A stretch of DNA of 64,000 bases from Acaryochloris sp. CCMEE 5410 (GCF_000238775.2 NZ_AFEJ02000002.1:1178001-1242000), one strand, 5' to 3'; shown: positions 36,454 through 45,823, counted from the stretch's first letter. The notes: generated by a model from the sequence alone, not told the origin. Numbers and translations are program-made.

Positions 36454-37641
36454 CTAGTCTGGAGTATCCATCTCTAACCAATCTGGTAAATCGTCTAGAT
36501 TGAGTTTGTCATGGGTCGCCAGTGTTTCACGATCATGTATGGACGGCAATCGATTAGATGGAGACTGCTTAGCATCATTTTGAGGGCTACTTGACATTGA
36601 GGGAGAGGTTTTAGATGCAGCCCGGGCTGAAATAGACTGATTGGGAATGGATTGTTGCAACTCTACCTTGGATGTTGTAGGTATTACTGACTGAGGTGAT
36701 TGTGGTAAATTGCGTTTTGGAATAAAAGGTTTGGATTGGTGAGTGGAATTGGCTTGTTTTAAATGATCAACGGCTTCTTTTCTAGCGGTCTCAACCGCTT
36801 TCTTTGCCAAAGTCCGATGGGGTAAGATGACGTTTTGAAATAAGAATTCAATGGTTTGTGACTTCAGCCAACCTCGAGAAACCAGAATTTCCCCAAACCG
36901 CATTCCCGTTAATTCTTGATCGGATAATACAACTTCGACTTGAGCTGGGGATAATAACCCAGCTTCAATTAAATACCCACCAATCCTTTTACTGTCTGGA
37001 GAATGAGTCGCCACAGCTCGACGGTGACTAGAGTGATATCGCTCAGATTCATCTGAGTTATGACTTACACGACTCTTATTCTTGGGTGACACAAAAGATG
37101 AAGGAGCAGGTTGCTCTATTTTTTGCAGCCAAACCAACATATCGAGAGGATAAATCTCTGTTTGATAACCAGAGGTTTGAATGGTTAAGGTGCCATGCTC
37201 ACAGTGAACGTCCCGAATAGGATACCAGATACCTCGATGGAGGATGAGTAAGCTCATTAAAGCAAGTTGCTTATCGCTCTTTTTGTAGCTCCACCATGTT
37301 TGCAATAAGTCTAAAGAATCAGTGAAGCGAACATGATAATGCTCCGGAATTTCAACAGGTTCATATTCATAAAAGCCGGAAATTTTAGACTGGCGAATGG
37401 GCAAACATTTTTGCGCAATCATAGCCTCATGGAGTTGAGACCAAAAACTTGATTTGTAGCGAATTGATGTGAAGCGCTGCTCACCATCTAATTTGGCTGT
37501 AGCGACTAGGCCTTCCGTTTTAGCCAGGAGCTGCAAAGTATCGCTAATAGGCTCAACTCTTAGGTCTGAGTTGGAAAGTAATGTGGACTGCCCCGATAGA
37601 TAACTTGATACAAATGCTTGTAGTAGTTCGAGGTCATCCAT
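36454..37641 (-). CDS. GspE/PilB N-terminal-domain-like protein, unnamed
   Basis: The 395-residue protein has an N-terminal region of about 170 residues (with HYHVRFTDSLDLLQTWWSYKK), followed by a short segment RIGGYLIEAGLLSPAQVEVVLSDQELTGMRFGEILVSRGWLK (about 220-265) that resembles the MshEN/T2SSE N-terminal module of pilus ATPases, and a Ser/Pro/Gln-rich tail. There is no ATPase domain. No family name is recognised. It is convergent with comM, again near type IV pilus genes. Confidence 0.75.
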   Translation of the reverse strand: MDDLELLQAFVSSYLSGQSTLLSNSDLRVEPISDTLQLLAKTEGLVATAKLDGEQRFTSIRYKSSFWSQLHEAMIAQKCLPIRQSKISGFYEYEPVEIPEHYHVRFTDSLDLLQTWWSYKKSDKQLALMSLLILHRGIWYPIRDVHCEHGTLTIQTSGYQTEIYPLDMLVWLQKIEQPAPSSFVSPKNKSRVSHNSDESERYHSSHRRAVATHSPDSKRIGGYLIEAGLLSPAQVEVVLSDQELTGMRFGEILVSRGWLKSQTIEFLFQNVILPHRTLAKKAVETARKEAVDHLKQANSTHQSKPFIPKRNLPQSPQSVIPTTSKVELQQSIPNQSISARAASKTSPSMSSSPQNDAKQSPSNRLPSIHDRETLATHDKLNLDDLPDWLEMDTPD

Positions 37642-37729
37642 AAAAATGAGTTGCTGAACTTTGCATAGAACGGCGGGCTTATTGTCATCATAATCTTTCG
37701 TTCACCCCCCTCGCCATAGACAAAGAAAT

Positions 37730-39664
37730 TTAGGCAGATTTTTGTTGGGTTGGAAGGCCGACGGGGATCGAAGCGATTAGCTTACGAGTATATTCAGCGT
37801 CGGGGTGATGATAAATCTGATCGGCTGCGCCAATTTCTTCGAGTTTGCCACGATTCATTACCATAATGCGATCGCTCATAAATTTGACGACGCTTAAATC
37901 ATGGGAAATGAAAATATAGGTGAGATCCAACTCTCGTTGCAGCTCTTTGAGTAGGTTAAGTACCTGAGCCTGGACTGAGACATCCAAGGCTGAGACAGAT
38001 TCATCGCAAATAACGAATTTAGGGTTTAAGGCTAAGGCCCGAGCAATACAGATACGCTGTCGTTGACCACCCGAAAATTCATGGGGATAGCGGTTCATGT
38101 CACTGGATTTAAGGCCAACCCGTTCTAGAAGATACGCGGTGCGATCGCGGGGTGTATCTCCCCCTTGTTGCGCAGAAATTCGCTCTGTCAGACCTCCTGC
38201 AATTCGCATAGGCTCCATAATCGCTGCCCCAACATTCATCCGTGGATCAAGAGAGCTATAGGGATCTTGGAAAATAATTTGCAAATTTTGCCGCAGTTTC
38301 CGTAGATTACGCCCCTTGAGGTGGGTAATATCTCGATCCGCAAACTGAATACTGCCGCTAGTGGGCTTAATTAACCGTACGAGAGTACGGCCTAATGTGG
38401 TCTTGCCACATCCAGATTCGCCAACCAATCCCAAGGTTTCCCCTGGATAGACGTCAAAAGAAACATCATTAACGGCGGTGACATAACGAGCCGTTTTGCC
38501 AAACATCCCCTTGACCGGGAAAAACACCTGAAGATTCTTGACACTTAGTAAGGGTTTCTGTTGCGTCAATGTTTCTAGGCGTGTCTGCATCTCCGCTGCA
38601 GAAAATTCTGAGGCAGGATCAGCAGAAGAAACCGGTACGTCTTCGATCATTTGATCGATTGGTAGAGAACTTACAACCTCTGAGGCTTCACCCGCCACAA
38701 AATCAGCGACGGTCGGCAAACGCTTTAAACGTTGATCTGGACGAGGACGACAAGCGAGGAGTCCTCGGGTATAAGGATGCTGGGGATTTTCAAAGATCTC
38801 CTGGGCAGAGCCTGTTTCCACCACTTCACCTTGGTACATGACGGCTACCGTATCAGCCAGCTCAGCCACAATGCCTAAATCATGGGTAACAAAAATAATC
38901 GACATCTGTCTACGATCGCGAAGTTCTCGCAGCAAATCCAAAATTGTGGCTTGTACTGTTACATCCAAGGCCGTTGTCGGTTCATCCGCAATCAGAATCG
39001 CCGGGTTAGACGCAATCGCCATAGCAATCATCACCCGCTGAATTTGTCCACCCGACAATTGATGGGGATATCGATCCAAATAAGATCGCTTTTGGCGATT
39101 GATCCGCTTTTGAATCTCGGTATCGTCGGGAGACGAACCCTCTTGGCTAGCTGCATCCAACACGATTTGCTGCAATTCTTGATCAGACGGAATCAACTTC
39201 ACCTCTTGAAGCAAAGCAATCGCCTGTCGCCGCGCGGCAGATACAGACAACTCTTCATGCAAACGTAATGCTTCTACAATTTGAAATCCGCAGGTATATA
39301 CCGGATTTAACGAACTCATCGGTTCCTGGAAAATCATGGCAATTTGACTGCCCCGATAGGCCTGCATCGCGCCCATGGGTAGTTGCAGCAAATCCACAGA
39401 TTGATCAGTATTCACTGCACCTGTCTCAGAAGGGGACGAGCCATGGAACAAAATTTCACCCTGGGCAATCTTTCCTGGCGGCGTCGGAACTAACCGCATC
39501 ACGGATAAGGAAGTGACTGACTTACCGGAACCCGATTCTCCAACAATTCCTAGGGTTTGGCCTCGATGCACCGTCAGAGAGACATTATTCACCGCATTGA
39601 CCGTTTGTCCTTCGGTCTGGAATTGGACCTGGAGGTTCCGAATTTCAAGGATGGGGTCAGTCAT
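37730..39664 (-). CDS. oligopeptide/dipeptide ABC transporter ATPase, DppD-DppF fusion
   Basis: The 644-residue protein contains two complete ABC domains. The first (1-310) has GESGSGKSVTSLS, LSGGQIQRVMIAMAI and LIADEPTTALDV. The second (about 370-640) has GESGCGKTTLGRT, FSGGQRQRICIARAL and VICDESVSALDV. This layout matches GsiA/Yej-type ATPases for peptide or glutathione-like uptake. No permease or solute-binding gene adjoins it in the window, so its partners lie elsewhere. Confidence 0.93.
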   Translation of the reverse strand: MTDPILEIRNLQVQFQTEGQTVNAVNNVSLTVHRGQTLGIVGESGSGKSVTSLSVMRLVPTPPGKIAQGEILFHGSSPSETGAVNTDQSVDLLQLPMGAMQAYRGSQIAMIFQEPMSSLNPVYTCGFQIVEALRLHEELSVSAARRQAIALLQEVKLIPSDQELQQIVLDAASQEGSSPDDTEIQKRINRQKRSYLDRYPHQLSGGQIQRVMIAMAIASNPAILIADEPTTALDVTVQATILDLLRELRDRRQMSIIFVTHDLGIVAELADTVAVMYQGEVVETGSAQEIFENPQHPYTRGLLACRPRPDQRLKRLPTVADFVAGEASEVVSSLPIDQMIEDVPVSSADPASEFSAAEMQTRLETLTQQKPLLSVKNLQVFFPVKGMFGKTARYVTAVNDVSFDVYPGETLGLVGESGCGKTTLGRTLVRLIKPTSGSIQFADRDITHLKGRNLRKLRQNLQIIFQDPYSSLDPRMNVGAAIMEPMRIAGGLTERISAQQGGDTPRDRTAYLLERVGLKSSDMNRYPHEFSGGQRQRICIARALALNPKFVICDESVSALDVSVQAQVLNLLKELQRELDLTYIFISHDLSVVKFMSDRIMVMNRGKLEEIGAADQIYHHPDAEYTRKLIASIPVGLPTQQKSA

Positions 39665-39860
39665 AAAGAAGCCGTTCTACTGTTGGGAAGGGAATTAACC
39701 GTGATTTTAGCAAGCTGTTTCTGAAAGCAGAAATCTAGCGACCAGGTTGAGAAGAAAAGCTGTCAGTGCCTGGAGCTGCAGGGTGTGTTCCTTCAGAATT
39801 CCTGTTACCCTGATAACACATTTACTTTGGCAAGTATTTTATAGAGGGAGATCAACGAAC

Positions 39861-40088
39861 GTGGCTCATACTATTGTTACTGACGTTTGCGAAGGCATTG
39901 CGGATTGCGTTGATGCCTGTCCTGTGGCATGTATCCACGAAGGCCCAGGGAAAAACGTAATTGGTACGGATTGGTATTGGATCGATTTTTCCACCTGTAT
40001 TGATTGTGGAATCTGTCAGCAAGTATGCCCCGTGGATGGCGCTATCCTGGCCGAGGAACGGTCTGATTTGCAAAAAACCCCTTCTTAA
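39861..40088 (+). CDS. small 4Fe-4S ferredoxin-type protein
   Basis: The 75-residue protein has eight cysteines in two groups. The second, CIDCGICQQVCP, is a standard 4Fe-4S motif. The first is VCEGIADCVDACPVAC, in which Cys spacing differs from the classical CxxCxxCxxxCP; a 3Fe-4S or 4Fe-4S cluster is possible. The start is GTG at 39861 with GAGGGAG eleven bases before; an upstream ATG extension to 39747 is not credible. It carries electrons to unidentified partners. Confidence 0.85.
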   Translation: MAHTIVTDVCEGIADCVDACPVACIHEGPGKNVIGTDWYWIDFSTCIDCGICQQVCPVDGAILAEERSDLQKTPS

Positions 40089-40100
40089 GGTTTGAACACA

Positions 40101-40859
40101 ATGATGGATTCTGTGACGCCAGCTTCAAATCAAGCGTTGCTGTTGCAAGTTGAGAATGTTTTTGCAGGGTATGTCCCTGGCCTAGATATTTTGCAGGGGA
40201 TCAATCTCAAATTGTTTGCCGGAGAAATCATCGCCATTATTGGCCCCAACGGTGCGGGCAAATCCACATTAGCCAAGGCAATTTGCGGTTTGTTGTCTCC
40301 TCATACCGGTTCTATTGTTTGGCGAGGGACCAATATTAGCGGACGTAAACCCAATGAAATTGTCACCCAAGGGGTCTGCTACGTTCCGCAATTGGCTAAT
40401 GTCTTTCGCTCTCTCACGGTAGAAGAGAACCTAGAGATGGGGGCTTTTATTCGAGATGTCCCCTTAGGGGAACTAAAATCCAAAATTTATGCAACTTTTC
40501 CGAAATTAGCAGACCGTCGCCGCCAACAAGCCGGCACTCTCTCCGGGGGAGAGCGGCAGATGTTGGCCATGGGCAGAGCCATGATGCTAGAACCCGGTTT
40601 GTTAATCCTAGACGAGCCCTCAGCCGCCCTTTCACCCATTTTGGTAGATGATATCCTAGCCAAGATCCGCGAGATTAATGCTGAGGGAACCTCGATTATT
40701 TTGGTTGAGCAGAATGCCCGCAAAGCCCTAGCCATGTCTGACCGAGGATATGTGCTGGATTCGGGCCGAGATCGGTTTGAGGGGCCAGGTCCACAACTAC
40801 TAGATGATCCAAAAGTAGGTGCACTGTATTTAGGAGGCCATGCCTCTACCAAAAGTTAG
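40101..40859 (+). CDS. branched-chain/neutral amino acid ABC transporter ATPase (LivF/NatE-like)
   Basis: The 252-residue ATPase has GPNGAGKSTLAKAICG, the family loop VPQLANVFRSLTVEENLEMGAF, LSGGERQMLAMGRAMM and LLILDEPSAALSP, typical of the LivF subfamily. It sits 13 bp after the ferredoxin gene on the same strand with no permease genes beside it. It could be the NatE subunit of a dispersed Nat transporter. Start at the second ATG of a pair is possible. Confidence 0.88.
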   Translation: MMDSVTPASNQALLLQVENVFAGYVPGLDILQGINLKLFAGEIIAIIGPNGAGKSTLAKAICGLLSPHTGSIVWRGTNISGRKPNEIVTQGVCYVPQLANVFRSLTVEENLEMGAFIRDVPLGELKSKIYATFPKLADRRRQQAGTLSGGERQMLAMGRAMMLEPGLLILDEPSAALSPILVDDILAKIREINAEGTSIILVEQNARKALAMSDRGYVLDSGRDRFEGPGPQLLDDPKVGALYLGGHASTKS

Positions 40860-40881
40860 GTCGTTGAGATATCTCCTTTCA

Positions 40882-41523
40882 TTATTGTTCGGGCACTGCG
40901 TCCTGCAATCCTCTTAAGGCCTCGCCAAAGAAGGTTTGATCCGCAGAAGGCGAAGGCGAAAATAGCGGACGATCCAACACAAGCGGCTCCGTTCTAGGGT
41001 CTAATCCCAACAAATCCCGAATGGGATTATCTAATTCTTCAAACGTCATCTTGCCATTTTGGTTCAAGATGGTTTGGCCAGAGGCATCAACCAAAACAAA
41101 TTGGGGAACAAACTGACCGTTGTAATAGTACTGTGCCTCGTTAGGTTCGTAGTCTCGTCGGCCATTAATGGCATCGACCATCATGGGCATAAAGTTGAGG
41201 TCTCGCCTGTATTCAGCCTGTAGCTGAGTCAAGACCAAGGCATTTTGTTTGCACTCTTGACTGTCGTCTGAATAAAACATGATTAGGGTCGGCATTTCCT
41301 TCTTCATTGCCGCTGCTAGGTTCACCTTCGGGGGAACCAATGCAGCATTACTGGCATAGAGGATAAAGATATTGCCATCGAATTCATCGTCGTTAATCCC
41401 TGCGATCGCATCTTGAGACAGTCCCATCCCAAATCCGACCAGGCAAAAAACCAAGACTAGAACACAGACACACTGCTGACCGATACGACGCCAGCTTGGA
41501 CGAATACCATCGCCAAAAAACAT
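40882..41523 (-). CDS. thylakoid thioredoxin-fold protein, possible photosystem I accumulation factor
   Basis: The 213-residue protein has an N-terminal membrane anchor/signal (CVCVLVLVFCLVGFGMGLS), a thioredoxin-like fold with PTLIMFYSDDSQECKQNALVL in place of the usual CxxC, and a loop QFVPQFVLVDASGQTI. It matches a cyanobacterial/plastid family described as involved in PSI accumulation, which I recall without locus details. The missing second active-site Cys argues against redox catalysis. GGAGG lies seven bases before the ATG. Confidence 0.7.
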   Translation of the reverse strand: MFFGDGIRPSWRRIGQQCVCVLVLVFCLVGFGMGLSQDAIAGINDDEFDGNIFILYASNAALVPPKVNLAAAMKKEMPTLIMFYSDDSQECKQNALVLTQLQAEYRRDLNFMPMMVDAINGRRDYEPNEAQYYYNGQFVPQFVLVDASGQTILNQNGKMTFEELDNPIRDLLGLDPRTEPLVLDRPLFSPSPSADQTFFGEALRGLQDAVPEQ

Positions 41524-41730
41524 GATTCAAATTCCTCCAACAGCAAACGTATTAACCCGCCAAAGCACCATAGCTTAAAACTGCCCTCTAAAGTACTTGT
41601 AGCATTGCAGAGCAAGATAGTGCTGGATGAAAATATCCAAACACACCTACTAGAGCTTTGAAAGTTCTAGCAGGTTCTCTATTAATAAAACCAACTTAAG
41701 TTAGGTTGCCAGACAATTGGCGATATTCTC

Positions 41731-42588
41731 TTACTTTTCTTTTTTCCCGGGGACACGCTCATAGCCAGGCTTCGGCTTCGTCATTTTGGCCCATAACCCC
41801 TTAACATCATTAAGCATCGCTTCTCCCTTCTCCGCGACTTCCTTAGAGTCAACCTTGGGCGTCTTAGGTGCTGATGATTCCGCCTTAGGGCTGTCTGTCT
41901 TCGACTTCTCTACCTTGGACTCAGACGCTACCGGTGCATCGCCTTTAGACGCAGATGCTGACTCCTTCGGCTGATCTTCACTTCCCTTCGGCTCCACCTT
42001 CACAGCAGAAGTCGATTTCTCCCCTACATCCTTCACCTCTACCTTCGATGGTGTCGATGGCGCTGTGGACGCAGCTTTAGGAGCGGGGGTGGACGTTCCT
42101 TTAGACCCTGACTCTGGCTTCACTTTGGACTCAGCGGCCTGAGCAGAAGGTTTGCTCTCTGATTTCGCTTGAGGCTTGGCTTCTACCTTGGGCTTCACCT
42201 CTGTCTTCGCCTTAGGGGGGGCAGCTACTTTGGGAGCCCCAGCGGTTAGAGACTTCGCGGCAGGTCCTTTGGCTTTCGGCTTCGCCTCGGCTTTGGGAGC
42301 TGGCTTATCTTTGCCTTTGGCTTTGACCTCTGCTTTTGGTGTCTCAACTTTCTCGTCTACTTTGGCTGCTGCTTTCTTCGATTTCGTTGGCTTCTTCGCT
42401 TCTGCTTTTGCTTCCGGTGCAGGGGCTTCTACGTCTGGATTAGCGACGGCTGGGATGTTGACGGGCTTGCGACCCATGAGGCGACCTAAGAACTCACAGG
42501 TCTTCTCAATCACGCCTGGCTTGCGTTGAACAAAGATGCCTAATCCTTTTGAATTGGTAAGGTATCCAATACGTCTAGCTGGGAGCAA
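41731..42588 (-). CDS. Lys/Ala/Pro-rich low-complexity protein
   Basis: The frame encodes a protein of up to 285 residues consisting mainly of repeated K-A-P-E-S units, with a short more complex opening (KGLGIFVQRKPGVIEKTCEFLGRLMGRK) and an end DVKGLWAKMTKPKPGYERVPG. It looks like an intrinsically disordered linker protein. The start is unclear: TTG at 42588 is inside comB, GTG at 42513 gives 260 residues. Its mirror strand also stays open because of the biased composition. Function is unknown. Confidence 0.65.
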   Translation of the reverse strand: MLPARRIGYLTNSKGLGIFVQRKPGVIEKTCEFLGRLMGRKPVNIPAVANPDVEAPAPEAKAEAKKPTKSKKAAAKVDEKVETPKAEVKAKGKDKPAPKAEAKPKAKGPAAKSLTAGAPKVAAPPKAKTEVKPKVEAKPQAKSESKPSAQAAESKVKPESGSKGTSTPAPKAASTAPSTPSKVEVKDVGEKSTSAVKVEPKGSEDQPKESASASKGDAPVASESKVEKSKTDSPKAESSAPKTPKVDSKEVAEKGEAMLNDVKGLWAKMTKPKPGYERVPGKKEK

Positions 42589-43253
42589 TAAGCAACGTCG
42601 GCTTTACCCCGCATCTTTAATAACCGCTGACCATGACTGGCACTGGTCAATAATTCGGGCAACTGGTCTTGCCATTGACGAAATAAGGAAACGGCGGCGA
42701 TGGCTTCGTCATTCCCGGCTAGTTTACTGAGGGGGGTCTTGCCTACGGCTAAGATGCCATCAATAATCGCACCGGCACAGACGGTATCTTCTAGGGAATA
42801 GCTGCCTTCCCAACCAGAACCCACGAGCCAAACGGTCCCAGGACGCTTGGTGGCGAGATAGTTCACGACGGCTTGACGGTTGGTCAAGGAGGCCATGATC
42901 ACTTTGGAGGCGTTCCGGACGCTCTCGGAACAGCGGGTCCCGTTGGTTGTACTTAAAAATAATCGACGGCCTTCGGTGTTCTCGGGGGTAAAGGCTAAGG
43001 GGGAGTTCCCAAATTCACAGGCTTTGACTTTCCGGCCGCCTCGTTCACCTGCCCGAATCCGTTTGTCTTCCTCTACTGTTTCGCTGGCTTCTAATAATGG
43101 TTCAATATCACTAAAAACTTGGACGGCTGATGCGCCTGCGTTGATGGCCGCTGCGATGGTGCTGCTGGCGCGCAATACGTCGATAACGACGGCACAGCCG
43201 GGGAGACGATTATTGGGAATCTCTTCAGGGGTATGGTAAACGAATAATTTCAC
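42540..43253 (-). CDS. comB: 2-phosphosulfolactate phosphatase
   Basis: The 237-residue protein starts MKLFVYHTPEEIP (GTG codon) and has VVIDVLRASSTIAAAINAGA, FLSTTNGTR, and LVGSGWEGSYSLEDTVCAG, the ComB motifs. Such Mg-dependent phosphatases remove phosphate from 2-phosphosulfolactate in coenzyme M or sulfolactate metabolism. Cyanobacterial homologues are common, but their exact substrate in this setting is not settled. It is followed by the low-complexity gene, with overlapping frames. Confidence 0.93.
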   Translation of the reverse strand: MKLFVYHTPEEIPNNRLPGCAVVIDVLRASSTIAAAINAGASAVQVFSDIEPLLEASETVEEDKRIRAGERGGRKVKACEFGNSPLAFTPENTEGRRLFLSTTNGTRCSESVRNASKVIMASLTNRQAVVNYLATKRPGTVWLVGSGWEGSYSLEDTVCAGAIIDGILAVGKTPLSKLAGNDEAIAAVSLFRQWQDQLPELLTSASHGQRLLKMRGKADVAYCSQLDVLDTLPIQKD

Positions 43254-43359
43254 GGGATAAAGATGACCTATATCGTTATTTTCTATCGAGTTCTATTTTA
43301 TGGGGCTTTGTTGCCACTTCTGCACGGTTTTTTCCTTTCTACAAAGCCTCTTCATACCA

Positions 43360-43389
43360 AAGGGCAAGCAGGATGTCCTGCTTGCCCTT
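43360..43389 (-). terminator. hairpin after pcb pair
   Basis: AAGGGCAAGCAGGA (43360-43373) and TCCTGCTTGCCCTT (43376-43389) form a perfect 14-bp inverted repeat with a 2-nt centre, so the actual loop must be four bases or more. It lies between the end of the leftward Pcb-like gene and comB, fitting transcription termination. No U-run follows. Confidence 0.65.
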
Positions 43390-43440
43390 GATGACTGACT
43401 TTATGGTCTGTTGGTACTTTGACCAGTGCGTCAGGGGGCT

Positions 43441-44505
43441 TTATTTGGTCAGAGCGTGGAGTCTTTCACCGCGCAGTCCATGCCAAAGGCCGCCACCTAA
43501 CATCCAAACTAGACCCAGGATGAGCTGAAGGGTGGCAGCACCTGTCCGATCTACGCCATGGAAGATGGGGGGATAGGCCACATCACAGTAGCGGATGAAT
43601 AGGGAGGAGCTAATGCCCATGAAACCTACGGCTGCAACACTCCATGACAGAATGATTTCACCGTTCAGAATCCCTTCAGAAATGGTCCAGCCTCCATTGG
43701 CGGGAGAGTAAACAGGACGCTTGTTGAAGATGGGGGTAGGCTTGCGATAAAGAATATGGAAGGCTGCACCCAATAGGTCAATCACACCAATCAAGAAGTG
43801 GCCGCCAATCACGTCTTCCATGTTGTCGACTGCTGCCATTCCAGCACCGCTCCAACCGTTGGGGGTAAATCCGAAAAGGTAGCCCAAAAGGGTTACAGGA
43901 TTTAAGTTAGGACTGATTTGGTGCACGGTGTCTGTGTTGATGTCATACATGCCGGTGCCATAGGCAGCGTTGACGGCAAATATTAGACAGGCCACGCTGA
44001 TGAAGACGAGGTGATGACCAATGATGGTAGAGAGGCTCTCAAAGTTGTCCCACTCATACCGGAAGGCAGCTGCATAGCTCTCGTCAGGAGCATCGTTCAG
44101 GTCTGCTTCTCCTCGGAAGGTGTGGAATAACCCGGCTGCGCAACATACGGCTGCTATGAAAAAGTGCAGGACTCCAATGACGAAGAACGGGTAGGTGTCA
44201 ACGACTTCGCCACCTGCTCCAATGCCAACACCAAGAGCGGCTAGGTGGGGCATGAAGATCATCCCTTGATCTGGCAGGGAGACTCCCGGCTGATAACGGG
44301 CTACTTCTTGAACGATGAAGGCGCCTGGAACGACGCTCATTAAGGCGGCATGGCATAGGTGAGCACCCAAAAGCATACCGGATAGGTCGGTCATCCGAAC
44401 GTTGCCGGCCCACCATTCGTTCTCAAAGTTGCTTAATACGGATGTCGGTAATTCAGTTTGGACGGCTACCTTGCCGCCTCTTCTTCCTCGTACAGATGCG
44501 GTCAC
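43441..44505 (-). CDS. pcb: divergent Pcb/CP43-like antenna protein
   Basis: The 354-residue protein shows six membrane helices and antenna-type His ligands (AHLCHAALMSV; GHHLVFIS; DVIGGHFLIGVIDLLGAAFH), placing it in the Pcb/IsiA/CP43 superfamily. Unlike the other two Pcb proteins it has an extra basic N-terminal stretch (SVRGRRGGKVAVQ) and a different C-terminus (LILGLVWMLGGGLWHGLRGERLHAL) in place of the usual LQGHL(Y/F)HALRA motif. GTG start. It lies 269 bp downstream of the second pcb on the same strand and may be transcribed with it by read-through. Confidence 0.92.
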   Translation of the reverse strand: MTASVRGRRGGKVAVQTELPTSVLSNFENEWWAGNVRMTDLSGMLLGAHLCHAALMSVVPGAFIVQEVARYQPGVSLPDQGMIFMPHLAALGVGIGAGGEVVDTYPFFVIGVLHFFIAAVCCAAGLFHTFRGEADLNDAPDESYAAAFRYEWDNFESLSTIIGHHLVFISVACLIFAVNAAYGTGMYDINTDTVHQISPNLNPVTLLGYLFGFTPNGWSGAGMAAVDNMEDVIGGHFLIGVIDLLGAAFHILYRKPTPIFNKRPVYSPANGGWTISEGILNGEIILSWSVAAVGFMGISSSLFIRYCDVAYPPIFHGVDRTGAATLQLILGLVWMLGGGLWHGLRGERLHALTK

Positions 44506-44680
44506 AACTGTTTTCCTCTTGTCTTAGTTAAAGGTTTAAGAATTAGTTTAGGTGTTCTCCAGGACAGTTAGGATTGCCCGTGGATACAACAGATATGTGT
44601 AGTAAGCAGTTGTAGCAAGAACTAAACGATCTAAAGCTTGTGTTAGACGGATTCTAAGCTCAGAAATAGCTGAAACATTT

Positions 44681-44729
44681 AGGGTGACAGCAGATTGGAC
44701 TATCATCTCAGTCCATGAGCTGTCACCCT
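44681..44729 (-). terminator. two-part hairpin between pcb genes
   Basis: AGGGTGACAGC (44681-44691) pairs with GCTGTCACCCT (44719-44729), 11 bp. Within it TGGACT (44696-44701) pairs with AGTCCA (44710-44715). It follows the upstream pcb, and could act as a partial terminator or processing/stability structure controlling the ratio of the two antenna proteins. Confidence 0.6.
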
Positions 44730-44773
44730 AAAGCCGAGACGAACAAAAAGTTAACGCCTACTAGCAGATCAAC

Positions 44774-45823
44774 TTAGTTTGCCTGAGGAGTTAGGCTAGC
44801 TAGGGCACGGGGGATACGACGGAAGTCAAATCCATAAGCACGCAACGCATGGAAGAGATGCCCCTGAAGACAATAGAAAGCCCAATAGTAATGGAAGTTA
44901 GAGATCCAAAAACGTGTAGTGTGACCACCATCAGATGCATCTAAGGTTTCTGCAAAATAGGGGGTAACGTTTAGCTTGGCTTCCAATACTGGACCAAAAA
45001 GCTCAACGGGAAATACAACGTCGTTTACGGAGCAGAAATAGGCTGCATTAAACCCTGCGAAAGCCAGTCCAGCAAGAGCATAAGCTAGTAGAGCTTCACC
45101 AGACTTCACATAAAGCTTATCTGTGTAAGGCCAAGGCTTTACAAGAATATGCCAAATACCACCAGCGATGTAAAGGGAGGAAACAAAGAAATGTCCACCA
45201 ATTACATCTTCTAGATTGTTGACAAAGTAAGGATTGAATCCAGGAGTAGCCCAGCCGTATTTGAAAAATCTAACTAAGTTCAGACTGGGAGAGATGGCCC
45301 GGACTTCACCAGCTACTGGATCGTAAACGCCATGAGTACAAGCCCAAGTTGCAAATAACAAGCAAGCAGCACCTAAGAACAGAAGGTGATGCCCAAGGAT
45401 ACGACCTTGAGTCTCAAAATCATCCCACTCGAAATGAAATCTTTGAGCGCCAGAAAATTCGCTATCAGCTAGGACCTTAGGGCCTTTGGTAACGCCATAG
45501 AGAGCACCAGCACCTAAAATTGCAGCAGCAACAAGGTGAATCATTGCGATCGCAAAGTAGGGGTAGGTATCAACAACAGCACCACCAGCTGCAACCCCCC
45601 ATCCGGCACGAGCTAGCTGGGGAATACAAACTAAATTTTGTTGATAAACGGGTAAGTCGGGGTTAAAACGGGATACTTCAAATAAGGTAAAAGAACCGGC
45701 CCAAAAGCACATGGAGGCAATTTGGCCGTTATGGGCAGCTAAGAATTGGCCGCTGTAGTCGGTAAAGCGGGAGTTCGCAGACCACCAGCCGTACTCAACG
45801 TCGGTTTGTCCATAAGTTTGCAT
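44774..45823 (-). CDS. pcb: chlorophyll-binding antenna protein, Pcb/IsiA (CP43-like)
   Basis: The 349-residue six-helix protein begins MQTYGQTDVEYGWWSANSR and has AHNGQIASMCFWAG, GHHLLFLGAACLLFATWA, NNLEDVIGGHFFVSSLYIAGGIWH, and the C-terminal AFYCLQGHLFHALRAYGFDF motif, all typical of Pcb proteins. A GAGGAGG ribosome-binding site precedes the ATG. It is placed head-to-tail with a divergent pcb. Its N-terminal sequence differs from the 15615-16685 protein, so the three genes are not recent copies. Confidence 0.94.
   Translation of the reverse strand: MQTYGQTDVEYGWWSANSRFTDYSGQFLAAHNGQIASMCFWAGSFTLFEVSRFNPDLPVYQQNLVCIPQLARAGWGVAAGGAVVDTYPYFAIAMIHLVAAAILGAGALYGVTKGPKVLADSEFSGAQRFHFEWDDFETQGRILGHHLLFLGAACLLFATWACTHGVYDPVAGEVRAISPSLNLVRFFKYGWATPGFNPYFVNNLEDVIGGHFFVSSLYIAGGIWHILVKPWPYTDKLYVKSGEALLAYALAGLAFAGFNAAYFCSVNDVVFPVELFGPVLEAKLNVTPYFAETLDASDGGHTTRFWISNFHYYWAFYCLQGHLFHALRAYGFDFRRIPRALASLTPQAN

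Noticed and set aside
41786-42529. Rightward frames inside the Lys/Ala/Pro-rich gene
   Set aside because: They are Ala/Gly/Ser/Phe-rich mirror images produced by biased composition.
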